From JALSIF01 sp026981635 [NCBI: bacterium] (GTDB taxonomy: Bacteria > 4484-113 > JALSIF01), in NCBI GenBank assembly GCA_026981635.1, contig JALSIF010000235.1, positions 1 through 13,195 of the forward strand: DNA of 13,195 bases. The letters run 5' to 3'. Positions 1 to 6,324 of this stretch are shown here, piece after piece. The position numbers and the translations under genes are program-made. Under the pieces are notes generated by a model. That model was not told the origin of the DNA, made no database searches, and worked only from the letters and a program-made list of their open reading frames with translations. Within the stretch, counting starts at the first letter, position 1, and each line of letters opens with the position of its first letter.

Positions 1-2
1 TC

Positions 3-269
3 CTGGCGGCGGCGGTATTTCTGCGGGCGGTGATCATGCTTAGGAACGGTCAGCGGCTGCTGGACTGGCCGGGGATTCTGCTTTCTGACCTTCCCCACCC
101 AGCAGGAGAAGGGGGGAGAGAGGCACTGGTTCCCGCTCTGGTGGAGGGTAGCGGCACCCTCTCCCTCATCTATCCCCTGCCTGAGCGGAACTTCTGGGCT
201 GAGGACCACCGGGTGGAGGGGGTGGTGCTGTTCAGGGAACAGAGCAGCCCTCTCTACATTGAGCTTTAG
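3..269 (+). CDS. C-terminal part of an unidentified protein (truncated by window edge)
   Basis: The frame is open from the window edge to a TAG at 267-269, so this is most likely the 3' end of a longer gene. A GTG at 30 could start a 79-residue ORF, but it has no convincing ribosome binding site and the reading frame continues upstream of it. The first visible residues are hydrophobic (an LAAAVFLRAV run), followed by a mixed segment that includes YPLPERNFW and ends in SPLYIEL. I recognise no family. It may be the last gene of an upstream unit or the first gene of the exopolysaccharide locus. A 132-base gap with a putative promoter separates it from the next gene, which argues for a separate unit. 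Confidence 0.5.
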   Translation: MAAAVFLRAVIMLRNGQRLLDWPGILLSDLPHPAGEGGREALVPALVEGSGTLSLIYPLPERNFWAEDHRVEGVVLFREQSSPLYIEL

Positions 270-318
270 GACTAAACCCCCTCTTTCCGGGGTAGAGTTA
301 TGTCCACAGCGAAAAGAA

Positions 319-345
319 GGTTCTTCGGCTCTGACTTTGTAGAAT
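319..345 (+). promoter_or_regulatory. Putative promoter/operator of the exopolysaccharide operon
   Basis: The sequence contains GGTTCTTCGG (319-328) and, eight bases later, TTGTAGAAT (337-345). TAGAAT at 340-345 is one mismatch from a sigma-70 type -10 hexamer and lies 56 bases upstream of the GTG at 402. No good TTGACA-like -35 is present at the usual distance. The same two blocks with the same spacing recur at 6254-6280 upstream of the M42 peptidase gene. TTCT and AGAA form short inverted arms, so a regulator-binding site is as likely as a plain promoter. The rest of the 270-401 gap shows nothing else convincing. Confidence 0.4.
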
Positions 346-401
346 TGAGTCAGCCTGAAGTCTGCCTGGAGGCGTAAAAAGCCGAGCTGGGGAGAGAGAA
401 A

Positions 402-1553
402 GTGATGGGACTTCCGACCTACGAGGACGAAAAGGCGGTTGAGCTGATTGACGCCCGGGTAATTGAGCTGCTTAAGAAGATGCTTGAGGGGGAGGTCGGG
501 CGCCTTGACCCCTACTTTGATCCCAACGCCAAGTATGGCTATTCTTACCCGGACGCCAACGTCGTCCTCAAGCGCCTGCACGGCGAGGAGGTGGAGGTGC
601 TGGAGCTTCTTCATAAGCTTGGCTATCTGGTGGGCACCTTCCACGACAAGGTCTATCTCTGTCCCTTCTGCCAGAGTCACCATCTCCACCTGAGGCTCTC
701 CTGTCCCGAGTGCAACTCCACCGACATCCGTCAGGCCTCCATGCTCCACCACTTCAGCTGTGGGCACGTGGACCTGGAGGAGCGTTTCCTGCAGCGGGGA
801 AGGCTCATCTGCCCCAAGTGCTCGCAGGTGCTCAGGCACATCGGGGTGGACTACGAGCGCCCCAGCCGGGTCTGGCACTGCAACCAGTGTGGCTACATCT
901 TCCAGCACCCGGTGGAGAGCTTCCACTGCCACCGCTGCGGGCGTCAGTCCAGTAAGGAGCAGGTGGTGGAGAAGCGGATAATGAGTTTTACCGTCAGCCC
1001 CGAGGCGGCGGTGGCCATAGAGGATGGCAAGCTCTATGACTTCAAGTACTACCAGGTGGTGAGCGACGGGCTCACCCAGCTGGTCAACATGAGCTATTTC
1101 CGCGAGCAGGGGCTCAAGGAGGTGGCCCGCTCGGTCCGCTATGGAAACCAGGTTACCTTCGTGCTTATCCGCATCGTCAACTTCCCCGAGCTGGTCTCCG
1201 CCTACGGCCAGACGGAGGCGGAGCGGCTGTTTCGGGACTTTGCCCAGATCACCAACAACACCCTAAGAAGCTGCGACCTGGTGGCCCGCTATGACGATGT
1301 GAGCCTGATCATCCAGCTTCCCGAGACCGGGCCGGACAGCGCCATCTTTGCCATTAACCGGATCAGCTACAACCTGACCCGCTCGGACATCTGGCTGGAG
1401 TTCACCGACCCGCGGCCGGTTATCAAGGTGAGCATGGTGAGCATTCCAGAGGACGCCAAGGACTATGACGAGCTACTTAAGCTTCTGGAGGAACGCATTG
1501 AGACCAGTGGGCTAGTGGTGGGGATGACCGAACAGTCTGGTGCAGGCAGGTGA
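402..1553 (+). CDS. Zinc-ribbon (TackOD1-like) protein with degenerate GGDEF domain, putative c-di-GMP receptor
   Basis: This is a 383-residue cytoplasmic protein with no signal peptide or membrane segment. Residues 1-80 have no motif I recognise. Residues 87-179 are rich in metal-ligand pairs: CPFC 87-90, CPEC 101-104, C120-G-H122, CPKC 137-140, C160/C163 and C176/C179. The run from C120 to C179, with IGVDY at 147-151, resembles the TackOD1 domain (recalled family, not searched). Residues about 245-370 look like a GGDEF fold. The signature is lost: after ARY, DDVSL (298-302) replaces GGDEF, so cyclase activity is unlikely. The I-site RSCD (289-292) is kept at the canonical five-residue spacing, as in PelD-type receptors. 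GGGGAG at 389-394 precedes the GTG start; ATG at 405 is an alternative. The next gene overlaps by four bases, implying coupled translation. The inferred role is regulation of the adjacent synthase. Confidence 0.72.
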   Translation: MMGLPTYEDEKAVELIDARVIELLKKMLEGEVGRLDPYFDPNAKYGYSYPDANVVLKRLHGEEVEVLELLHKLGYLVGTFHDKVYLCPFCQSHHLHLRLSCPECNSTDIRQASMLHHFSCGHVDLEERFLQRGRLICPKCSQVLRHIGVDYERPSRVWHCNQCGYIFQHPVESFHCHRCGRQSSKEQVVEKRIMSFTVSPEAAVAIEDGKLYDFKYYQVVSDGLTQLVNMSYFREQGLKEVARSVRYGNQVTFVLIRIVNFPELVSAYGQTEAERLFRDFAQITNNTLRSCDLVARYDDVSLIIQLPETGPDSAIFAINRISYNLTRSDIWLEFTDPRPVIKVSMVSIPEDAKDYDELLKLLEERIETSGLVVGMTEQSGAGR

Positions 1554-2869
1554 TTGATCTATTTATAGATTTTGTCAAGTCAGTAGTTGACTTTCTGGTC
1601 CTGGGGGTGGAGCAGTTTTACGCCCTGGACTGGCAAACCCTGCTGGTCCTATTTTGGTTCACCTTTATCTTTGACCTGCCACGCTATCTCATCCCCGACC
1701 TACTGGCCTGGATGTGGGACATACTCTGGGGGGTGGAGAATCGGCTGAGACCGCCCAGGGAGAGAGACCCGGTTCTGGAGCGGAAACCACTAGTGTCGGT
1801 GATTGTGCCGGCGCTGAATGCAGAAGCTACCATCGCCTCCACCATAGAGACCATTCTGGAAACGGACTGGCCCAACAAGGAGGTCATCGTGGTGGACGAT
1901 GGATCGGACGACCGTACCTTCGCCATCGCAAGCGACTATGCCCGCCGAGACCGGAGGGTGAAGGTGTTTCGCAAGAAGTACCGCGGGGGTAAGGCCAGCG
2001 CCCTGAACCTTGGCTTTCAGGCCTCCCGCGGCGAGTTCATCATCGCGGTGGACAGCGACACTTCCTTTGAGCGCGAATCCATAACCAACCTGATTCGCCG
2101 CTTTGAGGATCCCCGAGTGGGGGCGGTAAGCGGAAATCTTAGGGTCAAAAACCAGGACAAATCCCTCTGCACCCGTCTGCAGGCCTGCGAGTATTTACAG
2201 ACGATTTCCATCGCACGAATTGTTCTTTCCTCCTTAAATCTGCTGATGGTGGTATGCGGTGCTTTTGGGGCCTTTCGGCGGGATGTTCTAGTGCAGACTG
2301 GGGGCTGGGACCCGGGGATCGGCGATGACTCAAACATGACGGTAAAGGCGAGGAAGCTCCGTCCACGGGTGGCCTTTGCCCCCGATGCGCGGGCCTATAC
2401 CTCGGTGCCGGAGACCTGGACCAAGCTCTGGGTGCAGCGCAAGCGGTGGGACAAAAACTTCGTCAGAAACCGCCTCAAGAAGCACGCCAACATCCTTAAC
2501 CCAACCCGCTTCCATCCCTCTAATCTTGGATCGGTATCCATTGAGTTTTTTTATCGGGTTCTCTTGCTCGTAGCCTTCTACGCCTACTTGGTCTATCTAT
2601 TCCTGTTCTTCCCCCACATGCTTCCCCTAGTGGTCGTAGCCACTTTTGTCATCTATGGACTAGCTAACTATGTGAGCCTGTTTGCGGCGGTGATGGTGAG
2701 CAAGCAGTACGACCAGCTTGAGCTGGTGCTTTATGCGCCCCTCATGCTCTACTACCGTCTCTTCCTCAGGGCGGTGAGAACGGTGGCCTACATTGAGGAG
2801 TTCCTGCGGCTAAACTACCGCGATCCCTTCTATCCCACCGAGGTCTGGGAGAACATCCCCCAGTGGTAG
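1550..2869 (+). CDS. Processive family-2 glycosyltransferase, membrane exopolysaccharide synthase
   Basis: The predicted protein has 439 residues and the D,D,D,QxxRW layout of processive GT2 enzymes (cellulose, PNAG, hyaluronan and chitin-oligosaccharide synthases). One N-terminal hydrophobic segment (about 28-50) precedes the catalytic domain. DDGSD (116-120) and DSD (168-170) should bind the UDP-sugar and metal; GDD (258-260) carries the catalytic base; QRKRW (296-300) holds the acceptor. Residues 331-410 contain two to three membrane helices that would form the export channel with the first. The stretch GDDSNMT to QRKRWDKNF is closer in pattern to hyaluronan synthase/NodC (GDDRxLT, QxxRWxKS) than to BcsA (TED), suggesting an amino-sugar polymer; this is inference. 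No PilZ domain is present, so any c-di-GMP control must come from a partner, plausibly the preceding gene, whose stop overlaps this GTG start. The polymer identity is unknown. Confidence 0.88.
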   Translation: MIDLFIDFVKSVVDFLVLGVEQFYALDWQTLLVLFWFTFIFDLPRYLIPDLLAWMWDILWGVENRLRPPRERDPVLERKPLVSVIVPALNAEATIASTIETILETDWPNKEVIVVDDGSDDRTFAIASDYARRDRRVKVFRKKYRGGKASALNLGFQASRGEFIIAVDSDTSFERESITNLIRRFEDPRVGAVSGNLRVKNQDKSLCTRLQACEYLQTISIARIVLSSLNLLMVVCGAFGAFRRDVLVQTGGWDPGIGDDSNMTVKARKLRPRVAFAPDARAYTSVPETWTKLWVQRKRWDKNFVRNRLKKHANILNPTRFHPSNLGSVSIEFFYRVLLLVAFYAYLVYLFLFFPHMLPLVVVATFVIYGLANYVSLFAAVMVSKQYDQLELVLYAPLMLYYRLFLRAVRTVAYIEEFLRLNYRDPFYPTEVWENIPQW

Positions 2870-3783
2870 TGTGGGGTAGTCCGCCCAGGATGATCCCGCG
2901 GATAAGCCGGCAGTGGGCAACAGCAATCCTGGTGCTCTTTTTCTGGGGGAGCCTTTCCTCTCCTTCCCTCGCCCAACCGGAAGAGGTGGAGGTGGCCGCC
3001 TGGGCCTGGCTAAGCTCAAGGAACGGGGAGAGGAGCCGAGCGCTCAAAGAGGATGACCTTAGGGTGGCAAGTGTGCTCGGGGTGAGGAGAGTGTGGCTTT
3101 CGGTGGGGGCAGGCTTTGCCGGCCAGGAATCACCTGATCCCCGCTTTGGGCGCCTCTTTCGTCGCGCCCTGGAGATCTTTCCCCGGGTGGGGATGCTGAT
3201 GGGGGAGGCGGGCTGGATCGGCCGGCCCCAGCTGGGGCGGGAGAGGGTGAGGCGGGCGGTGGTCTGGTTCTGGGCGAACTTTCCCAGCCACCGCCTGGAA
3301 ATAAACCTTGATGTTGAGCCCCAGCAGCTTGGGGAGTGGCAGCAGGAGAGGGGTAGGGAGGAGCTGGTGGGGGGGATGGTGGAGGCGGTCTGCGGGGTGG
3401 CCAGGGAGCTCAAGCTGCTTGAGCCCGATGCCACCCTCATCGTCTCCCTAAACCTATCCCTGATGGAGCGCTACCGGCCCGGCCTGGGAGAAGAGCTTGC
3501 CCACTGCGGGGTGGACGGGATCGCTCTGATGGACTACCGGCGGGAGCTGGGGGAGATGCTTAAGGTGGTGGATAAGGCTGACTGTGCTAAGTTTTTACCC
3601 TACTGGTTGGGGGTAAACTTGAGGCCAGAGGCTCCAGCCAGGTTTGGGGGGAGAGTAGGGAAGCGGGCGCTGGTTGAGCTCTCCGCTTTGCTGGCGAAGG
3701 GGGCCGGCAGCTGCTTTCGGGGGGTTGCTATCCACAGCCTAAACTATCTTTCCCCCGAGCAGGGGGAGAGGGGCGGCAAGTAG
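2863..3783 (+). CDS. Secreted TIM-barrel protein, glycoside-hydrolase-like (GH18-like motifs)
   Basis: I do not recognise a named family. An N-terminal signal peptide is clear (ISRQ, a hydrophobic core, then SLA-QP with cleavage near residue 37). The mature part shows eight candidate beta strands in order: VEVAAWAW, RVWLSVG, VGMLMG, LEINLDVEP, TLIVSLN, DGIALMDYR, FLPYWLGV and GVAIHSLNYL, as expected of a (beta/alpha)8 barrel. At strand 4 the GH18 pattern DxxDxDxE becomes L145, N148, D150, E152, keeping the last Asp and the catalytic Glu. MDYR (223-226) resembles the GH18 strand-6 MxYD motif. Four cysteines (177, 215, 241, 284) could form two disulfides, fitting the periplasm. Lying between synthase and export genes, it may trim or edit the polymer. 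The start is uncertain: GTG 2863 overlaps the synthase gene, while ATG 2890 gives the cleanest signal peptide. It could be an inactive binding protein. Confidence 0.65.
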   Translation: MVVWGSPPRMIPRISRQWATAILVLFFWGSLSSPSLAQPEEVEVAAWAWLSSRNGERSRALKEDDLRVASVLGVRRVWLSVGAGFAGQESPDPRFGRLFRRALEIFPRVGMLMGEAGWIGRPQLGRERVRRAVVWFWANFPSHRLEINLDVEPQQLGEWQQERGREELVGGMVEAVCGVARELKLLEPDATLIVSLNLSLMERYRPGLGEELAHCGVDGIALMDYRRELGEMLKVVDKADCAKFLPYWLGVNLRPEAPARFGGRVGKRALVELSALLAKGAGSCFRGVAIHSLNYLSPEQGERGGK

Positions 3784-3803
3784 GGAGGAGGAAAAGTTAG
3801 CCG

Positions 3804-5177
3804 ATGATGGGTAATCTGCCGTGGGCGGCACCCGCGATGCGTATCGCACTTGGCCTGGTGGTGGCTGGGCTGATCGTCTCTGGCGGGGGGAGGGCCTGGG
3901 CAGACAGCCCAGTCAAGGTCACCCTTCCCGAGCTGATTGAGCTTGCCATGGGCAGCTCATCCCGCATAAAGACCGACTACTACAACCAGCTGGTCTCCTA
4001 CTACGATCAGCTTGATCCGCGTTTCTCGCCGGAGCTGGATCTTTTGATCACCCAGAGCTTCCGCTCCCGTGCCCGGCGGCTTGATGTGGTCAACTCACCA
4101 CCCGGTTTTCCCAACCAGTTCATCATCGGGCGCAAGTCAAACCTTTCGGTGGCCTTTGAGGCGGAGGTTCCACTAGCCCTCTCGGGGATTGAGCGGCTCA
4201 GTAAGCGGGCGGCCCGCTGGGAGTATGCCCAGGTCCATTTCCTCTATCTTCGCAACCGGGAAGAGGTGGCGGCTGAGGTCACCGATCTCTTCTGGCGGGT
4301 GGTAATCGCCAAGCACCGGGACGGCCTCTATGCCGAGCTGATTGATCTTTATGAGCAGACCCTGAACAGATACCGGCAGCGCTACGAGGGGGGGGAGGAG
4401 TTTGGCTACAAGGTGAGGGAGGCAGAATTTTTGCTGGCTGAGGCCCGCCACCAGCGGAGGGTAAACCAGCTTGAGATGGAGCGGGATGTCTTTGCCCTGA
4501 GCCAGCTTACCGGGACTAGCCTGAGGGCGGAGTGGTTTCCCTATGAGCTTCCCCCCCTGCCGGAGAGGGTTGAGGAGGTGGACTTCTCCACCCTTAAGCG
4601 ACGGGTGCTTGAGAAACTATCCCGCATCGCCCCCCGGCTGGAGGAGGAGCTTACCAGCGAGGAGCTGGGTGGGGGCCTGCGCCTCTCCTGGCTCACCCCT
4701 TCCCTCACCCTGACTGGCCGGCTGCAGAACCGGGGAGACTTTGCCCGCCAGGAAAAGGGGAAGGTGATCGGGCAAATAAACCTCACCGTCCACTTCAACC
4801 TGAGGGAAAAGCGGGACAAGAGTGCCGATCGGCAGCGGGCCCGCATCAAGCAGCGGCAGGCCAACCTGATCCGCAACCGACAGCTTTTGATAGGTGACCT
4901 GGCCGATGCCTGGGTGCAGCTTGCTGAGGACATGGACTGGCTAAGGCGGGTCTATCGGGCCCAGAAGGCCTGGCTGGAGGAGGAGCTCCGGGTGGCCCGG
5001 CTCCGCTACGAGGGTGGACTGGGCACCTTTGAGAACTACAAACTGAAACAGGAGCAGCTCATCGCCCTGGAGCTTGAGCGGCTGGACCGGATCAGCCGCG
5101 TGCAGGTGAGCAGGGTGGGGCTGGAGTACTGGCTGGAGATGCAGTTCTCCAGCGGGGAGGTGAAGGAAAGTGGTTGA
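3804..5177 (+). CDS. TolC-like outer-membrane efflux protein
   Basis: This 457-residue protein fits the outer-membrane factor family, whose trimers form an outer-membrane barrel and a periplasmic alpha-helical tunnel. A signal peptide ends at AWA-D (cleavage after residue 33). ATG 3837 (residue 12) may be the true start, since it begins directly at the signal sequence; ATG 3804 has a strong GGAGGAGG at 3784-3791 but with long spacing. The internal duplication of the family is visible: long helices containing RYEGG recur at 193-197 and 401-405, each followed by a helix rich in Glu, Ala and Leu. The segments at 70-125 and 295-335 are rich in alternating residues and probably form the barrel strands. 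It is followed, with an eight-base overlap, by an HlyD-type adaptor. With no ABC transporter or RND pump nearby, the partner is inferred to be the GT2 synthase, making this the exit channel for the polymer. Confidence 0.85.
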   Translation: MMGNLPWAAPAMRIALGLVVAGLIVSGGGRAWADSPVKVTLPELIELAMGSSSRIKTDYYNQLVSYYDQLDPRFSPELDLLITQSFRSRARRLDVVNSPPGFPNQFIIGRKSNLSVAFEAEVPLALSGIERLSKRAARWEYAQVHFLYLRNREEVAAEVTDLFWRVVIAKHRDGLYAELIDLYEQTLNRYRQRYEGGEEFGYKVREAEFLLAEARHQRRVNQLEMERDVFALSQLTGTSLRAEWFPYELPPLPERVEEVDFSTLKRRVLEKLSRIAPRLEEELTSEELGGGLRLSWLTPSLTLTGRLQNRGDFARQEKGKVIGQINLTVHFNLREKRDKSADRQRARIKQRQANLIRNRQLLIGDLADAWVQLAEDMDWLRRVYRAQKAWLEEELRVARLRYEGGLGTFENYKLKQEQLIALELERLDRISRVQVSRVGLEYWLEMQFSSGEVKESG

Positions 5178-6243
5178 GCGCTATCCACGGCCCAGGCCGA
5201 GCCTCTGGGAGAGGCTCTGGCGAGTGGCGCAGCTTATCTTCCTGCTGGCCATGCTTGCCCTCATCGTCACCCTATTAATTAGCGGATTTGTCATCCGCGA
5301 CTTTGAGAAGAAGGCCTTTGAGACGGTGGAGCCCCGCTACTACTACGGCCTGCTGGAGCAGATTGACTATGAGATCACTGCACCGGTCTCGGGCACCGTT
5401 GAGGAGGTTGGAGTGGAGGAGGGGGAGAAAGTGCTAGCCGGCATGGAGCTAATCCGGCTGGTCCCCCCACGCCGGGAGGAGACGGTGCGGCGGGGCGGGG
5501 GGGCCGGCGGCGCTGGAGGCGGGGCGGCCGCTCCCCCCAAGACCGGGCCTGGCGGCTCCAGCGCAGGAGGAGGGAGCAGATCCCTTGCCGGGCGCTACTC
5601 GGTGGAGGAGCTCAGGGAGCTTATTGTTGACACCAAGCTGAAGCTCAGGGAGGAGGAGCTTCAGGCGGAGCGCTACCGCCAGCGGGTGGAGGAGCAGAAG
5701 CGGAAGCTGGATAAACTCACCCGCCTGCTCAAGGAGGGGGCCGCCACCCAGGCAGAGGTAGAAAAGGCGCGCCAGGCGCTGGAGGAAGCTGAGTTTGACC
5801 TAAGACTTTCCGAGCTTCGCATCGCCCGGCGGGAGGTGGAGCTGGAGCGCTATGAGCGGCTGCTGAGGATAAAGCTGGGTCTATCCAGTCGGGCGGGCAG
5901 ACAGCTGCCCGATGGAAGTTACGCCATTTTCTCCCCCGTCCCCGGGCGGGTGGTCTCGGTGGAGGTGCAGCCAGGGGAGTATGTGATCCGGGGAAAGAGG
6001 CTGATTGAGCTGGTACGCTCCGACCTTTACCGCCTCTCCTTCCCGGTGAGCCAACGGATGGCCCTGTTTATCAACCCTGCCTCCAGCGTCAAGGTTGAGG
6101 TGGTCAAGGGCGAGAAGGTGGTAAGGAGCCTAACCCTGAAGATAGATCGCATGGACCGAAGCTGGATCAGCTTTCTGGTGGAGGCGGAACAAGTTGAGCC
6201 TGAGCCGGGGCTGGTCTTTCGCATGGACCTCGCCCAGTTTTAG
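5170..6243 (+). CDS. HlyD-family periplasmic adaptor (membrane fusion protein)
   Basis: This 357-residue protein anchors in the inner membrane by one helix (about 21-42) and extends into the periplasm to link an inner-membrane machine to TolC. The first lipoyl half is at 66-100 (ITAPVSGTVEEV, then GEKVLAGMEL). A Gly/Ala/Pro-rich linker (about 107-138) follows, then a long charged coiled-coil hairpin (143-238), the second lipoyl half (259-291, FSPVPGRVVSVEVQPGEYV) and a beta-barrel region to the end. The low-complexity linker between lipoyl half and hairpin is unusual. No PilZ domain is present, unlike Alg44. The GTG start overlaps the tolC-like gene by eight bases, with GGAGG at 5156-5160 upstream. 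Gene order suggests it connects the GT2 synthase to the TolC-like channel, an arrangement with a precedent, as I recall, in cyanobacterial cellulose secretion. Confidence 0.85.
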   Translation: MVERYPRPRPSLWERLWRVAQLIFLLAMLALIVTLLISGFVIRDFEKKAFETVEPRYYYGLLEQIDYEITAPVSGTVEEVGVEEGEKVLAGMELIRLVPPRREETVRRGGGAGGAGGGAAAPPKTGPGGSSAGGGSRSLAGRYSVEELRELIVDTKLKLREEELQAERYRQRVEEQKRKLDKLTRLLKEGAATQAEVEKARQALEEAEFDLRLSELRIARREVELERYERLLRIKLGLSSRAGRQLPDGSYAIFSPVPGRVVSVEVQPGEYVIRGKRLIELVRSDLYRLSFPVSQRMALFINPASSVKVEVVKGEKVVRSLTLKIDRMDRSWISFLVEAEQVEPEPGLVFRMDLAQF

Positions 6244-6253
6244 TCCCGGGGTG

Positions 6254-6280
6254 GGTTCTACGGACTCCGGCTTGTAGAAT
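6254..6280 (+). promoter_or_regulatory. Putative promoter/operator of the M42 peptidase gene, same motif as 319-345
   Basis: GGTTCTACGG (6254-6263) and TTGTAGAAT (6272-6280) are separated by eight unrelated bases, exactly as at 319-345; 18 of 27 positions agree, all within the two blocks. Here the arms TTCTAC (6256-6261) and GTAGAA (6274-6279) form a perfect six-base inverted repeat. TAGAAT (6275-6280) can serve as a -10 box; no clear -35 is seen. Just downstream, GCCCT-CTTTC-AGGGC (6283-6297) could fold as a small hairpin in the leader. Confidence 0.4.
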
Positions 6281-6310
6281 CAGCCCTCTTTCAGGGCAAA
6301 CCCAAACGCG

Positions 6311-6320
6311 AAGAGGTGAT
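6311..6320 (+). promoter_or_regulatory. Ribosome binding site that decides the M42 peptidase start
   Basis: AAGAGGTGAT is a near-complete match to the complement of the 16S rRNA 3' end (AAGGAGGTGAT lacking one G). It overlaps the in-frame GTG at 6316, so that codon cannot be its start. The GTG at 6325 lies eight bases after GAGG and gives the N-terminus MELLREL, the usual beginning of M42 peptidases. This supports 6325 as the start. Confidence 0.6.
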
Positions 6321-6324
6321 CAAG

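Noticed and set aside
276-293. ACCCC...GGGGT hairpin with 8-base loop after the first gene
   Set aside because: The stem has only five base pairs and no T-tract follows, so it does not meet the standard of an intrinsic terminator.
298-308. TTATGTCCACA, resembling a DnaA box (TTATCCACA)
   Set aside because: It contains two extra bases and stands alone; no cluster of boxes, AT-rich region or dnaA/dnaN gene is nearby.
1550-2869. Cellulose synthase BcsA assignment for the GT2 protein
   Set aside because: No PilZ domain, only 439 residues, and GDD in place of TED; a generic processive synthase call is safer.
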